Part shown: positions 24,683 to 33,637 of the stretch, piece after piece
How the letters are laid out: every line of letters starts with the position of its first letter
Numbering within the stretch: position 1 is the first letter of the stretch
Source of the DNA: JAVJRN01 sp040218415
GTDB taxonomy: Bacteria > Bacteroidota > Bacteroidia > Cytophagales > Cyclobacteriaceae
Direction: 5' to 3'
DNA length: 64,000 nt
Assembly: GCA_040218415.1 (NCBI GenBank)
Contig: JAVJRN010000010.1
Coordinates: forward strand, 1-64,000
Program-made: the position numbers and the translations under genes
Notes under the pieces: model-generated
The model's database searches: none
Seen by the model: only the letters and a program-made list of their open reading frames with translations
Told to the model about the DNA's origin: nothing

Positions 24683-25990
24683 ATGATTGAAGAAAAGTTA
24701 ACATTTAAGGTAAAAGACATTAACCAAGCTGCTTGGGGTAGAAATGAAATTAAACTGGCAGAGGCTGAAATGCCCGGTTTAATGGCGTTAAGAGAAGAAT
24801 TTGGTGAAAGCAAACCATTGAAGGATGCACGAATTGCTGGTTGCTTACACATGACCATACAGACCGCTGTTCTTATCGAAACTTTAGTTGAACTAGGCGC
24901 ACAGGTTTCATGGTCTTCTTGTAATATTTTTTCAACGCAGGATCATGCAGCTGCTGCAATAGCCGAGACCGGCGTGCCTGTATTCGCGTGGAAGGGTATG
25001 AACGAAGAAGAGTTTGATTGGTGTATTGAACAAACTTTGTTTGCATTTGAAGGTGGCAAACCATTGAATCTTATTCTTGATGATGGTGGTGATTTAACCA
25101 ACATGGTTCTTGATAGATATCCTGAATTGGTAGGTGAAATCAAAGGACTTTCTGAAGAAACAACTACAGGCGTTCATAGACTTTATGAGCGTATGAAAAA
25201 AGGCACATTACCAATGCCAGCCATCAATGTTAATGATTCTGTTACGAAATCGAAATTTGACAACAAATACGGATGTAAAGAATCTTTAGTCGACGCAATA
25301 AGAAGAGCTACAGATGTAATGCTTGCGGGTAAAGTAGCGGTAGTTGCAGGTTATGGAGATGTCGGTAAAGGTAGTGCTGCTTCATTGAGAGGAGCAGGAG
25401 TTAGAGTTATCGTTACTGAAATAGATCCGATTTGTGCGCTTCAAGCGGCAATGGATGGTTTTGAAGTAAAGAGAATGGAAGATGCTGTGCTACGAGCGGA
25501 TATTATCGTTACAGCTACTGGTAATAAAGACATTGTTACAGGTAAATATTTCGAAATGATGCGAGATAAAACGATCGTTTGTAATATTGGTCATTTTGAC
25601 AATGAAATTGATGTAGCTTGGTTAAATACAACTTACGGCGCTTCAAAAATTGAAATTAAGCCACAGGTTGATTTATATAACATCAAAGGCAATGAAATCA
25701 TTCTATTGGCTGAAGGTCGCTTAGTTAATCTTGGTTGTGCTACTGGACACCCTTCTTTTGTAATGTCCAATTCATTTACGAATCAGACATTGGCACAAAT
25801 TGAGTTGTGGACTAACGCGGAGCAGTACGACAATGCAGTTTATACATTGCCAAAACACCTAGATGAAAAAGTGGCTAGACTTCATTTAGAAAAAATTGGC
25901 GTTGAGTTGGAGACTTTGAGTACAGATCAAGCGGATTATATCGGCGTTACTGTTGAAGGTCCATTCAAACCAGATACTTACAGATATTAA
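24683..25990 (+). CDS. ahcY: adenosylhomocysteinase
   Basis: 435 residues from the ATG at 24683; an in-frame TTG at 24662 lies within the promoter and is not used here. S-adenosylhomocysteine is split to adenosine and homocysteine in the methyl cycle. Visible family features: CLHMTIQTAVLIETL, SCNIFSTQDHAAAAI, the catalytic stretch NVNDSVTKSKFDN, the NAD-binding loop VAGYGDVGKGSAASLRGAG and the C-terminal KPDTYRY. The gene is transcribed alone, with a promoter just upstream and a strong terminator just downstream. Confidence 0.98.
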   Translation: MIEEKLTFKVKDINQAAWGRNEIKLAEAEMPGLMALREEFGESKPLKDARIAGCLHMTIQTAVLIETLVELGAQVSWSSCNIFSTQDHAAAAIAETGVPVFAWKGMNEEEFDWCIEQTLFAFEGGKPLNLILDDGGDLTNMVLDRYPELVGEIKGLSEETTTGVHRLYERMKKGTLPMPAINVNDSVTKSKFDNKYGCKESLVDAIRRATDVMLAGKVAVVAGYGDVGKGSAASLRGAGVRVIVTEIDPICALQAAMDGFEVKRMEDAVLRADIIVTATGNKDIVTGKYFEMMRDKTIVCNIGHFDNEIDVAWLNTTYGASKIEIKPQVDLYNIKGNEIILLAEGRLVNLGCATGHPSFVMSNSFTNQTLAQIELWTNAEQYDNAVYTLPKHLDEKVARLHLEKIGVELETLSTDQADYIGVTVEGPFKPDTYRY

Positions 25991-26012
25991 TTATCATTTT
26001 AGTCTTGTTAAA

Positions 26013-26042
26013 AAAAGCTACCTATTCGGTGGCTTTTTTTTT
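26013..26042 (+). terminator. rho-independent terminator after ahcY
   Basis: Stem AAAAGCTACC / GGTGGCTTTT (26013-26022 and 26028-26037, one G-T pair), loop TATTC, and a T-run to 26042. Confidence 0.88.
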
Positions 26043-26077
26043 GCTTTCGCCGTAAAATACTGTCATTTTGATAAAAC

Positions 26078-27163
26078 ATGAACATCCTTATTACCACACA
26101 ACACGGGGAAGTCGCTGGAGCTACGTACAGTATTTTCTATTTAGCAAAAGGGTTGTCGGATAAAGGTCATAAAGTAATCTTAGCGCTGCGGTTTGACACC
26201 CTTTTGCATCAAATGGCAAGTCAGGCAGGTATCGATTGCACCCATTTTAACTTTAAAAGCAAATTCAACTTATCCGCTTGGTATAAAATCTCCCAATTAT
26301 GTAAAACCTATGGTATACAGGTAGTTTATGCACAGGAAAGTAAGGATAGATACATCTGTATTTTTTCACGTCTTTTTTTTGGCCCTAAAATCAAGTTGCT
26401 TTTAGCACGAAGACAAATGGTGGTTGATAACAACTCATTTAAGAGGTTTCTGTATTCAAACCTTTCGGATGGTCAAATTGTGGTTAGTCAAGGATTGAAA
26501 AATGAGCTCGTAAAAATGGACTTCCAAGCAACCAAGATGAAAGTGATTTTCAATGGTTTGCCTCCGATTATTTTTAATAAAAAAGAGGAAGTGACCCAGG
26601 GCCTCCGAGCGAAATACCATCTAAAAAAAAATGATATCGTCCTAGGTTGCGTGTCGAGACCTAAGCGGCAAGACGATTTGCTTGCTGTCTTAAACCTACT
26701 TCCTGAAAATTATAAGTTGTTATTGGTTGGCATCACACAGGAGCAATTGAATCAGTTCTTTCTATTCTCTTTCAACCGACATTTAAAAAGCAGATTAATA
26801 GTTGCAGGAATAATTCAGGAAAAGGTGCTTCTATACCATCATTATAAGCTGATGAATATTCATATATTAAGCTCCGATATGGATGGGTTTGGGATGGTTA
26901 CTTTGGAGGCTATGTCCATGGGTGTCCCTGTTATAGGTGCTAATTTTGGGGGTATTCCTGATGTGATAGAAAATGAAGTGTCGGGATTGATCTATGATTT
27001 AGGAAATATTCATCAGTTGCAAAGTCATATCATCAAGATATTGTCAGATGAAACCATTCGATCTGGTTTCATCAAGGAAGGTTTTAATCGGGTCAAAGCG
27101 TTTTCGATTGAAAAGACAGTCGACAATCATGAAAAGTTTTTTTCGGAAATAGTGAATGGTTAA
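26078..27163 (+). CDS. family 4 glycosyltransferase
   Basis: 361 residues, GT-B fold. The N-terminus (TTQHGEVAGATYSIFYLAKGL) is the acceptor domain. The C-terminal nucleotide-sugar domain shows SSDMDGFGMVTLEAMSMG then GVPVIGANFGGIPDVI, the E-x7-E region with Asp in the first position. It probably adds a sugar to a surface polysaccharide or lipid-linked glycan. It overlaps the next glycosyltransferase gene by 8 nt. Confidence 0.88.
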   Translation: MNILITTQHGEVAGATYSIFYLAKGLSDKGHKVILALRFDTLLHQMASQAGIDCTHFNFKSKFNLSAWYKISQLCKTYGIQVVYAQESKDRYICIFSRLFFGPKIKLLLARRQMVVDNNSFKRFLYSNLSDGQIVVSQGLKNELVKMDFQATKMKVIFNGLPPIIFNKKEEVTQGLRAKYHLKKNDIVLGCVSRPKRQDDLLAVLNLLPENYKLLLVGITQEQLNQFFLFSFNRHLKSRLIVAGIIQEKVLLYHHYKLMNIHILSSDMDGFGMVTLEAMSMGVPVIGANFGGIPDVIENEVSGLIYDLGNIHQLQSHIIKILSDETIRSGFIKEGFNRVKAFSIEKTVDNHEKFFSEIVNG

Positions 27164-27935
27164 GCTTCAAAAAATATCTGCCGTTATCATCACCAAAAAC
27201 GAGGAGGACAATATTGAAAGGTGTATAGTTTCACTTAAAGAGCTGGTTGATGAAATCTTAATCATTGATAGTCAGTCCACAGACAGTACCTCGGTAATTG
27301 CTCGAAGCTTAGGTGCAAGGGTTGTCCAACATCAATTTTTAGGTCACATTGAGCAGAAGAATTTTGCCATAAATCAAGCTACTCATGATCTGATATTATC
27401 CCTAGATGCGGATGAAGCACTCAGTACTCTTTTAGCTCAAAATCTCAGAAACTTGCTTTGTTCCTCCGCCAAAGTGACGGCAGTAAGAATGAGTCGACTC
27501 AATTTTTATTTAGGAAAATGGATCAAGCACTCAGGATGGTATCCTGACAGGAAGATAAGGATGTTTGATCGAAGATTTGCCTATTGGGGTGGTAGGAATC
27601 CACATGATAAAGTCATAGTGAATGATGCTGAATCTATAGTAGATGTTGAAGGCGATATACTTCACTATAGTTATAAAAATTTGAAAAGTCATATTCAGCG
27701 TATTGAGGAATATTCTGCTATTTCCGCTAGGCAAAAGTTTAATGCCAGAAAATCGATGAATTTTGTTGTTCACGCGGTGCTTTATCCCGTGTGGGTTTTT
27801 CTGAATACCTATTTTTTGAAATTGGGGTTTCTTGACGGGTATCAAGGCTTTTTGATTAGTTTATTAAATGCTTACTATAGATTTCAAAAATATTTCAAAT
27901 TGTATAAGCTCTATCTAAACAAGTTAGACCGATAA
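27156..27935 (+). CDS. family 2 glycosyltransferase (WaaE/KdtX-like)
   Basis: 259 residues, GT-A fold. It begins with SAVIITKNEEDNIERCI, has IIDSQSTDST for nucleotide binding and the metal-binding DADE in LILSLDADEA, then LGKWIKHSGWYPDRKIRMF, a stretch typical of the lipopolysaccharide core beta-glucosyltransferases WaaE/KdtX. The C-terminal 60 residues are hydrophobic and aromatic, suggesting membrane association. It is coupled to the gene before it and overlaps the convergent gene after it by 25 bp. Confidence 0.85.
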   Translation: MVKLQKISAVIITKNEEDNIERCIVSLKELVDEILIIDSQSTDSTSVIARSLGARVVQHQFLGHIEQKNFAINQATHDLILSLDADEALSTLLAQNLRNLLCSSAKVTAVRMSRLNFYLGKWIKHSGWYPDRKIRMFDRRFAYWGGRNPHDKVIVNDAESIVDVEGDILHYSYKNLKSHIQRIEEYSAISARQKFNARKSMNFVVHAVLYPVWVFLNTYFLKLGFLDGYQGFLISLLNAYYRFQKYFKLYKLYLNKLDR

Positions 27936-29008
27936 AGTGATATGTATTGTTCTGCGCATTTCTCCTTTGAGAAATTCAGAACAAAATCCTTGGCACGGTG
28001 AATTATTGATGTTTTTAATTCAATATTTCCGTGTAATTCCAAGATATTCTGAGCTAGGCTCATAGAGTCTCCAATTTTTGCCAATAAGCCAGTTGCTCTA
28101 TCGATGACAATCTCTGGAATACCTCCAGCATTGGTTGCTATCACAGGAACTCCCGCTGCAAATGCGTCCAAAATACTTGTACCCAAACCCTCCTTTTTTG
28201 AAGTAATGAGAAAATAATCGAATTGGGGAAGCATATGTTGTACTTCTTGTTTGAAGCCGGGTAAGGTGAAGAACGCTTCTAGTTTTTTGGACTTGATGGT
28301 ATTTTCAATCTCGTCTTTCAAAGATCCACTACCAAAAATCACAAAATGAAAGGCATTATTTTGTCGGATCAATATTTCTGCTGTGTCGATAAATGTTGGG
28401 TAGTCTTTTTGCTCTTCAAGCGCAGACGTGTTCCCAACAACTATTTTATCTTCAGGAATTTGATAAAGTAGGTTTAAATCTGTCGAAAATTCCATCGGCC
28501 TATCTATATCTATTCCACTATAAATGACCGTTAGTTTTTGATGGTCTGTTATTGAAGGTGAAATGATTCTCTTCACTTCATTTGAAATACAAACTATTTT
28601 TTTGATGCTCGAAAAATTGTACTTGTATCGGCTAAACCAGTTTCGTTTAACAGGAATATCCACTCTGCGTGTTAAGATGATGGGCGCGTTCAGTCCCAAA
28701 ATACTGGCAATTACACCGATTGTATGAGATTTGGACGTGTGGAGATGAAGAATATCGAATTTATTTTTTTCAAAATATTGTTTAATCCGGATGGCATCAA
28801 ATAAGTCATAAGCATTTCTGAAATTTATTTCATAAAACGGAATATTTTCATTGAGGCACCAATCGGCTATTAAGGATTTTTTTTTGCAGATTAAATGGGA
28901 GTCTACACCAGCCAATCTTGTTTCCTTTATCAAGTAAGCGATTTGCTGCTCTCCCCCTCGCCAAGAAAGCGCTGAGCTTAAGTGTAATATTTTTAATTTC
29001 TTATTCAA
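27911..29008 (-). CDS. family 4 glycosyltransferase
   Basis: 365 residues. The N-terminus LHLSSALSWRGGEQQIAYLI is the acceptor-domain loop. FDILHLHTSKSHTIGVIAS and the donor-domain motif TSKKEGLGTSILDAFAAGVP (second acidic residue is Asp) followed by VIATNAGGIPEIV place it in GT4. It lies convergent to the two plus-strand glycosyltransferase genes and probably serves the same surface glycan. The 140 bp upstream (29009-29148) hold no clear promoter. Confidence 0.87.
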   Translation of the reverse strand: MNKKLKILHLSSALSWRGGEQQIAYLIKETRLAGVDSHLICKKKSLIADWCLNENIPFYEINFRNAYDLFDAIRIKQYFEKNKFDILHLHTSKSHTIGVIASILGLNAPIILTRRVDIPVKRNWFSRYKYNFSSIKKIVCISNEVKRIISPSITDHQKLTVIYSGIDIDRPMEFSTDLNLLYQIPEDKIVVGNTSALEEQKDYPTFIDTAEILIRQNNAFHFVIFGSGSLKDEIENTIKSKKLEAFFTLPGFKQEVQHMLPQFDYFLITSKKEGLGTSILDAFAAGVPVIATNAGGIPEIVIDRATGLLAKIGDSMSLAQNILELHGNIELKTSIIHRAKDFVLNFSKEKCAEQYISLYRSNLFR

Positions 29009-29148
29009 AGAAGAATATTGATGTCATTTTCGTTGGCGATCACTATTTAGAAACATTCTAGATAAACACTCGTAGTAAATATGTATATACACATTCATAC
29101 ATTAATTGCTTTATCAGTAATTGATAGTTTGTAAATTGTAAAGTAAGC

Positions 29149-29751
29149 ATGCAAGGGGAAATACAAGTAATGGATACTGAGAAAGTAAAAAGAAATAAAT
29201 ATAGTGCAGCTCAACGGGTAAATATTTTTGATAATGAGTTTATGCCGCACATCGATTCAATGTACAATTTTGCCCATCGACTCACCTTCGATGAAGATGA
29301 TTCCAAAGATCTGGTGCAAGATACTTACATGAAAGCCTACCGGTTTATTGACTCCTTTCAACAAGGCACCAATGCCAAAGCCTGGTTGTATAGAATATTG
29401 AAAAATTCATTCATCAATAATTTTAGAAAGAAAAGTAAAGAGCCAGCAAAAGTAGATTATCAGGAGGTAGAGAACTTTTACAATTCTGATTCGGTTGATA
29501 GCAATGCAACGATGGACTTACGGGTAGAAGCTGTTAAGGATATGATTGGTGATGAAGTCAGTAATGCACTAAATGCCTTAGCAGTCGACTTTAGAACCGT
29601 TATCATTCTTTGTGACTTGGAAGGATTTACCTATGAGGAAATGGCCAAAATTCTGGATATTCCTATAGGAACTGTAAGGTCCAGACTTCACAGAGCGCGT
29701 AATTTGTTAAAACAAAAATTAAAGTCTTATGCTTCGAGCATGGGGTATTGA
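29149..29751 (+). CDS. ECF-type RNA polymerase sigma factor
   Basis: 200 residues; an alternative ATG at 29170 would give 193. Region 2 is DSMYNFAHRLTFDEDDSKDLVQ-like with TYMKAYRFIDSF, and region 4 has YEEMAKILDIPIGTVRSRLHRA, the DNA-binding helix-turn-helix of the RpoE/SigR group. A zinc-type anti-sigma gene follows 37 nt downstream, as in SigR-RsrA pairs, which suggests redox or envelope stress control. Confidence 0.92.
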   Translation: MQGEIQVMDTEKVKRNKYSAAQRVNIFDNEFMPHIDSMYNFAHRLTFDEDDSKDLVQDTYMKAYRFIDSFQQGTNAKAWLYRILKNSFINNFRKKSKEPAKVDYQEVENFYNSDSVDSNATMDLRVEAVKDMIGDEVSNALNALAVDFRTVIILCDLEGFTYEEMAKILDIPIGTVRSRLHRARNLLKQKLKSYASSMGY

Positions 29752-29788
29752 TAAATTCTTTTATTTCGCTTCAACTAGTAACAATTAA

Positions 29789-30049
29789 ATGGAATTAATA
29801 AACAAGGAAGAATCTAACGGAGATTGTAGAGAATTTGAGAGGTGCTTAGAGATACTTCATCTTATGCTCGATAACGAAGCGTCTAAAGCTGAAGAAGAGT
29901 ACCTCAATAACCACATTGAAGGCTGTATGACTTGTTTTGAGCAATATGAAGTAGAAAAACAGATCAGGATTCTTCTTCAAACTCGACTTAATCATCAACA
30001 AGTCCCTGACGATCTAGCTTCCGCCATCCGCAGTAAAGTATTTGAATAA
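29789..30049 (+). CDS. zinc-binding anti-sigma factor (RsrA/ZAS-like)
   Basis: 86 residues. The N-terminal Cys (DCREFERCLEIL) and the HIEGCMTCFEQY segment give the H-x3-C-x2-C zinc motif of ZAS anti-sigma factors. No membrane helix is present, so it is a soluble partner that should hold the sigma factor encoded just upstream until oxidation releases zinc. It ends directly before the gmk start (TAAATG). Confidence 0.82.
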   Translation: MELINKEESNGDCREFERCLEILHLMLDNEASKAEEEYLNNHIEGCMTCFEQYEVEKQIRILLQTRLNHQQVPDDLASAIRSKVFE

Positions 30050-30616
30050 ATGGGGAAAGCCATTATTTTTTGCGCCCCATCAGGCTCAGGTAAAACAACG
30101 ATCGTTAAATATCTTCTCTCCGAAATTAATGTGTTGAAGTTTTCGATTTCTGCAACAACTCGTTTTCCCCGTTCGAATGTTGAATTACATGGCAAAGATT
30201 ATTATTTTTTATCAGAGCAAGAATTTCGAAAAAAATTAGCGTCTCAAGAATTCTACGAATGGCAAGAAGTATACGAGGGAACCTTTTATGGCACACTTAA
30301 AAGCGAGGTAGCTCGTATTTGGAGTGAAAATAACCATGTAATTTTCGATTTGGATGTAGAGGGCGCGCTCAATTTGAAAAAAAAATTGGGGAATCAGGCT
30401 TTGGCAGTATTCGTTAAAGTGAAAAATATTGAAGTTCTAAGAGACAGATTGAGTACTAGAAGTACAGAGTCCGCCGATAATTTGGAAAAAAGAATAACAA
30501 AGGCGGCTCAAGAAATGAAACTAGCCGATTCTTTTGATATCGTTCTCTTGAATGACGACTTAGAGAAAGCACAATTAGAGGCTAAAAGGATTGTAAAAGA
30601 CTTTTTAGAAATATGA
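30050..30616 (+). CDS. gmk: guanylate kinase
   Basis: 188 residues. It phosphorylates GMP to GDP with ATP. The P-loop is APSGSGKTTIVKYL at residues 8-21. The GMP-binding segment includes SATTRFPRSNVELHGKDYYF and YGTLKSEV, and the lid follows around RLSTRSTESADNLEKR. The start codon abuts the anti-sigma stop, and the end overlaps nadD by 4 nt (ATGA), so the four genes form one operon. Confidence 0.96.
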   Translation: MGKAIIFCAPSGSGKTTIVKYLLSEINVLKFSISATTRFPRSNVELHGKDYYFLSEQEFRKKLASQEFYEWQEVYEGTFYGTLKSEVARIWSENNHVIFDLDVEGALNLKKKLGNQALAVFVKVKNIEVLRDRLSTRSTESADNLEKRITKAAQEMKLADSFDIVLLNDDLEKAQLEAKRIVKDFLEI

Positions 30617-31185
30617 AAATAGGTCTGTTCCCAGGCTCCTTTAATCCTATTCATATAGGACACTTGATTATTGCCAATTTGGCTTACGAAAGCACAGATC
30701 TTGATGAGGTCTGGTTTATTGTTTCTCCACAAAATCCATTTAAAAAGAATAAAAATCTACTGCACGAATTTGACAGACTTGATATGGTGCAAGCCGCCAT
30801 TCATGAGGATTTTCATTTTAAAGTTTCAGATATTGAGTTTGGAATGCCCAAGCCTAGCTATACCATTGATACCCTCATTCGACTTGTGGACAAACATCCA
30901 GAAAATGAATTTTCGCTAATCATAGGAGGAGACAATCTTTCGTCCTTGCCAAAGTGGAAGAATGGCGAGACAATCATCAATGATTTCAGGTTGATCGTGT
31001 ACCCAAGACCAAATTCAAAAGCCACTGAATTAACTCTTCATCCAAACATAACGTTGATCGACGCGCCACAATTAGATGTTTCAGCTACGTTGATTCGAAA
31101 ACTCATTCGATCCGGAAAGTCTATCAAATATTTAGTTCCTCAGCCAGCAATAGACTTGATTGATGCAAGGAAATTATTCGTATAA
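30613..31185 (+). CDS. nadD: nicotinate-nucleotide adenylyltransferase
   Basis: 190 residues, the usual length. It adenylates nicotinate mononucleotide in NAD synthesis. The nucleotidyltransferase signature GSFNPIHIGHL is at residues 8-18, VSPQNPFKKNKNLL follows, and the C-terminal motif reads SATLIRKLIRSGKSIKYLVP, equal to the ISSTxIR motif. It overlaps gmk by 4 nt and stands convergent to frr with a 15-bp gap. Confidence 0.95.
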   Translation: MKIGLFPGSFNPIHIGHLIIANLAYESTDLDEVWFIVSPQNPFKKNKNLLHEFDRLDMVQAAIHEDFHFKVSDIEFGMPKPSYTIDTLIRLVDKHPENEFSLIIGGDNLSSLPKWKNGETIINDFRLIVYPRPNSKATELTLHPNITLIDAPQLDVSATLIRKLIRSGKSIKYLVPQPAIDLIDARKLFV

Positions 31186-31200
31186 TATCCTTACACAAAC

Positions 31201-31761
31201 TTAAATAGTCATGATATCTTTTTCCTTGAGTGCTAATAACTCATCAATTCTCGACGTATGTGCATCAGTGAGTTTCTGAACCTCATCTTCTGCACTTTTA
31301 ACGAGATCCTCTTCTGCTCCGTCTTTTTGTAATTTTTTTAATGAGTCGTTGACATCTTTACGAACATTTCTAATGGAAATTTTTCCATTTTCCGCTTCCG
31401 CTTTTGCCTGTTTCACTAGTTGTTGTCTTCTTTCCCCTGTTAATGGAGGAATATTCAAACGGATAAGCTCTCCGTCATTCTGAGGATTTAAACCTAAGTC
31501 GCTATTTCTAATTGTTTTCTCTATTTCACTAATTAGGTTTTTTTCCCAAGGCTTTATTGAAATTGTTCTGGCATCTGGCGTGGTAACTGATGCTACTTGA
31601 TTCATCGGTGTGGGGTTTCCATAATATTCCACCATCAGTCCATCCAACATATTTGGAGCCGCTTTGCCAGCTCTAATTTTTGAAAATTCGAAGCTGGCAT
31701 GCTGCACAGCTTTATCCATCATTTCTTTTGCGTGATCTAAATAAAAATCTATGTCTTCCAT
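31201..31761 (-). CDS. frr: ribosome recycling factor
   Basis: 186 residues, the standard size. The three-helix domain is seen at the N-terminus (FSKIRAGKAAPNMLDGLMVE) and at the C-terminus (VRKDVNDSLKKLQKDG), with a small beta domain (YGNPTPMNQVASVTTPDART) between. It splits post-termination ribosomes together with EF-G. It lies 8 nt downstream of pyrH, the usual pairing. Confidence 0.97.
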   Translation of the reverse strand: MEDIDFYLDHAKEMMDKAVQHASFEFSKIRAGKAAPNMLDGLMVEYYGNPTPMNQVASVTTPDARTISIKPWEKNLISEIEKTIRNSDLGLNPQNDGELIRLNIPPLTGERRQQLVKQAKAEAENGKISIRNVRKDVNDSLKKLQKDGAEEDLVKSAEDEVQKLTDAHTSRIDELLALKEKDIMTI

Positions 31762-31769
31762 AATAAATA

Positions 31770-32474
31770 CTAATTGATAAGCGTCCCAACTTCATTTCCT
31801 TCAACAATCTTAGCAAGATTGCCAAGCTTGTTCATATCAAAAACAATAATAGGTAGGTTATTTTCTTGGCATAAAGTAAAAGCCGTCATATCCATGATAC
31901 TTAGGCCTCTTTCATAGGCTTCTTGGTAAGAAACTCGGGCGTATTTAGTGGCAGTAGGATCTTTTTCAGGATCCGCGGTGTATACTCCATCCACTCTTGT
32001 TCCTTTTAGCACTACTTCTGCCTCTACCTCAATGGCTCTTAAACTAGCCGTAGAATCAGTGGTAAAATAAGGATTACCAATACCAGCTCCGAATATTACT
32101 ATACGACCTTTCTCCAAATGCCGTACCGCTCTTCGCTTGATAAATGGTTCGCAAACTTGTTCCATTTTAAGACCAGACATTAATCGGGTGTACATGCCGT
32201 TCTGTTCTAAAGAGCTTTGAATAGCCATGCCGTTAATCACTGTCGCAAGCATGCCCATATAATCTCCCTGCACTCTGTCAATTCCTGACTTCTCACCATC
32301 AACACCTCTAAAAATGTTTCCACCTCCAATTACAATGGCAATTTCTACTCCTTGATCGTGGATTTCTTTGATATCCGTGGCATACTGTTGCAATCTCACC
32401 GGATCAATACCATGCGATTGGTCTCCCATAAGGGCTTCTCCACTTAGTTTTAGAAGTATTCTCTTGTATTTCAT
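31770..32474 (-). CDS. pyrH: UMP kinase
   Basis: 234 residues. It phosphorylates UMP to UDP. The N-terminal LKLSGEALMG, the glycine-rich IAIVIGGGNIFRG and the TDSTASLRAIEVEA plus GVYTADPEKDP segments are the standard amino-acid-kinase-fold motifs of PyrH. First gene of a pyrH-frr pair. Confidence 0.97.
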   Translation of the reverse strand: MKYKRILLKLSGEALMGDQSHGIDPVRLQQYATDIKEIHDQGVEIAIVIGGGNIFRGVDGEKSGIDRVQGDYMGMLATVINGMAIQSSLEQNGMYTRLMSGLKMEQVCEPFIKRRAVRHLEKGRIVIFGAGIGNPYFTTDSTASLRAIEVEAEVVLKGTRVDGVYTADPEKDPTATKYARVSYQEAYERGLSIMDMTAFTLCQENNLPIIVFDMNKLGNLAKIVEGNEVGTLIN

Positions 32475-32540
32475 TGTTTCGATATGTTCAAAAATCGCGT
32501 AAAAATATAAAAGTTTTATTGACTGGACTCCATTTGATGG

Positions 32541-33056
32541 TTATTCGAAAGAAATCAAAGGCTGTCCTTTTTCTACGCTTTGATTGATCTCCGCGTCTAC
32601 ACTTTTTACAATGCCACTTCTTGGCGATTTAATAACATTTTCCATTTTCATCGCCTCTAAAATTAAAATAGGTTCACCTTCATTAATTTCTGATCCAATA
32701 TCCACCATTAAAGCTAATATCGATCCAGGCATTGGAGCCACCACCAAATTCACCAATTCTTCAACGGAAGTGTTCATGCCTAAACTCTCCAATAATTGAG
32801 CTATTTTATCCTTAACCGAAACCTTTATGAGTTTCCCGTTAATAATTAATTCATAACTTTCTTTGGACTTATTCAAGACTAAAAGGTCATAAGCCTTGTT
32901 GTTGAAGATCATTTGGTATTTAGATTTACCTATTCTCAAGATTTCGTAATTCACCGAATCGTCATTTATAAAAAGCTTGTCGTTCAAGAATGAAGAGGTT
33001 ATAACATCGTTTTCGGCGATTTGAATTAAAAAATCTGGTTTTTTGGAGTCACTCAT
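32541..33056 (-). CDS. biotin/lipoyl-domain carrier protein
   Basis: 171 residues. The C-terminal 75 residues form a biotinyl domain: VVAPMPGSILALMVDIGSEI, then ILEAMKMENVIKSPRSGIV with the target Lys in EAMKM. The N-terminal part resembles the linker of acyl-CoA carboxylase carrier subunits (propionyl-/acetyl-CoA carboxylase or oxaloacetate decarboxylase gamma-type). No carboxylase gene lies next to it, so its partner is elsewhere. BirA (23885-24649) is the probable modifier. Confidence 0.88.
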   Translation of the reverse strand: MSDSKKPDFLIQIAENDVITSSFLNDKLFINDDSVNYEILRIGKSKYQMIFNNKAYDLLVLNKSKESYELIINGKLIKVSVKDKIAQLLESLGMNTSVEELVNLVVAPMPGSILALMVDIGSEINEGEPILILEAMKMENVIKSPRSGIVKSVDAEINQSVEKGQPLISFE

Positions 33057-33127
33057 GGCTGTAATTTATGGCTGTTTTCGCACTTTGGAGAAAACTAAGG
33101 CCTCTTATTTTTTATTTACCGAAAATA

Positions 33128-33158
33128 TTTGAATAAGAAAAAAAAGAGTATAATTTTG
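33128..33158 (+). promoter_or_regulatory. Bacteroidota-type promoter of the tRNA-tuf operon
   Basis: TTTG (33128-33131), a 19-bp spacer and TAATTTTG (33151-33158) match the -33/-7 consensus of primary-sigma promoters in this phylum. The first product is tRNA-Tyr at 33236. Confidence 0.8.
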
Positions 33159-33235
33159 CAATCCCTTTTTCAGGTCAAAGTTTCAGCCTGAAAGGGAATG
33201 AGTGCTTTGAAATAAATTGACATTAATAATTAATT

Positions 33236-33318
33236 GGGGAGATACTCAAGCGGCCAACGAGGACAGACTGTAAATCTGTTGGTGTATTCCTTCGAAGGTT
33301 CGAATCCTTCTCTCCCCA
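33236..33318 (+). tRNA. tRNA-Tyr (GTA)
   Basis: Acceptor stem GGGGAGA pairs with TCTCCCC at the 3' end. The anticodon loop CTGTAAA contains GTA, and the long variable arm (about 13 nt) is typical of tRNA-Tyr. The T-loop is TTCGAAT. CCA is not encoded. Confidence 0.96.
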
Positions 33319-33365
33319 CTTATTTGTTTTCTCTTAACCAAGGAGATTTCTATAACAAATATTAA

Positions 33366-33438
33366 GCGGGTGTAGCTCAGTTGGTAGAGCGACAGCCTTC
33401 CAAGCTGTAGGTCGCCGGTTCGAACCTGGTCACCCGCT
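33366..33438 (+). tRNA. tRNA-Gly (TCC)
   Basis: Acceptor stem GCGGGTG pairs with CACCCGC. The anticodon loop CTTCCAA contains TCC, and the T-loop is TTCGAAC. The 3' CCA is not encoded. It lies 47 nt after tRNA-Tyr, in one transcript. Confidence 0.96.
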
Positions 33439-33502
33439 CTTATAACTTTGAGTTTTTGTTCGGAGTTCTGAGCTCAAACTAAAAAGTGAGCAAAAGAATA
33501 AA

Positions 33503-33574
33503 GCCGATGTAGCTCAGGGGTAGAGCGTTTCCTTGGTAAGGAAGAGGTCAGGGGTTCAAATCCCCTCATTGGCT
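33503..33574 (+). tRNA. tRNA-Thr (GGT)
   Basis: Acceptor stem GCCGATG pairs with CATTGGC (one G-T pair). The anticodon loop CTTGGTA contains GGT, and the T-loop is TTCAAAT. It is followed 63 nt later by tuf; this tRNA-tuf order is common in the phylum. Confidence 0.95.
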
Positions 33575-33637
33575 CAGGAAGAAAGTATTTTTTGAAACAC
33601 ATTTTATAACTAAGATTTAAACCGAGGATTTTCAAAC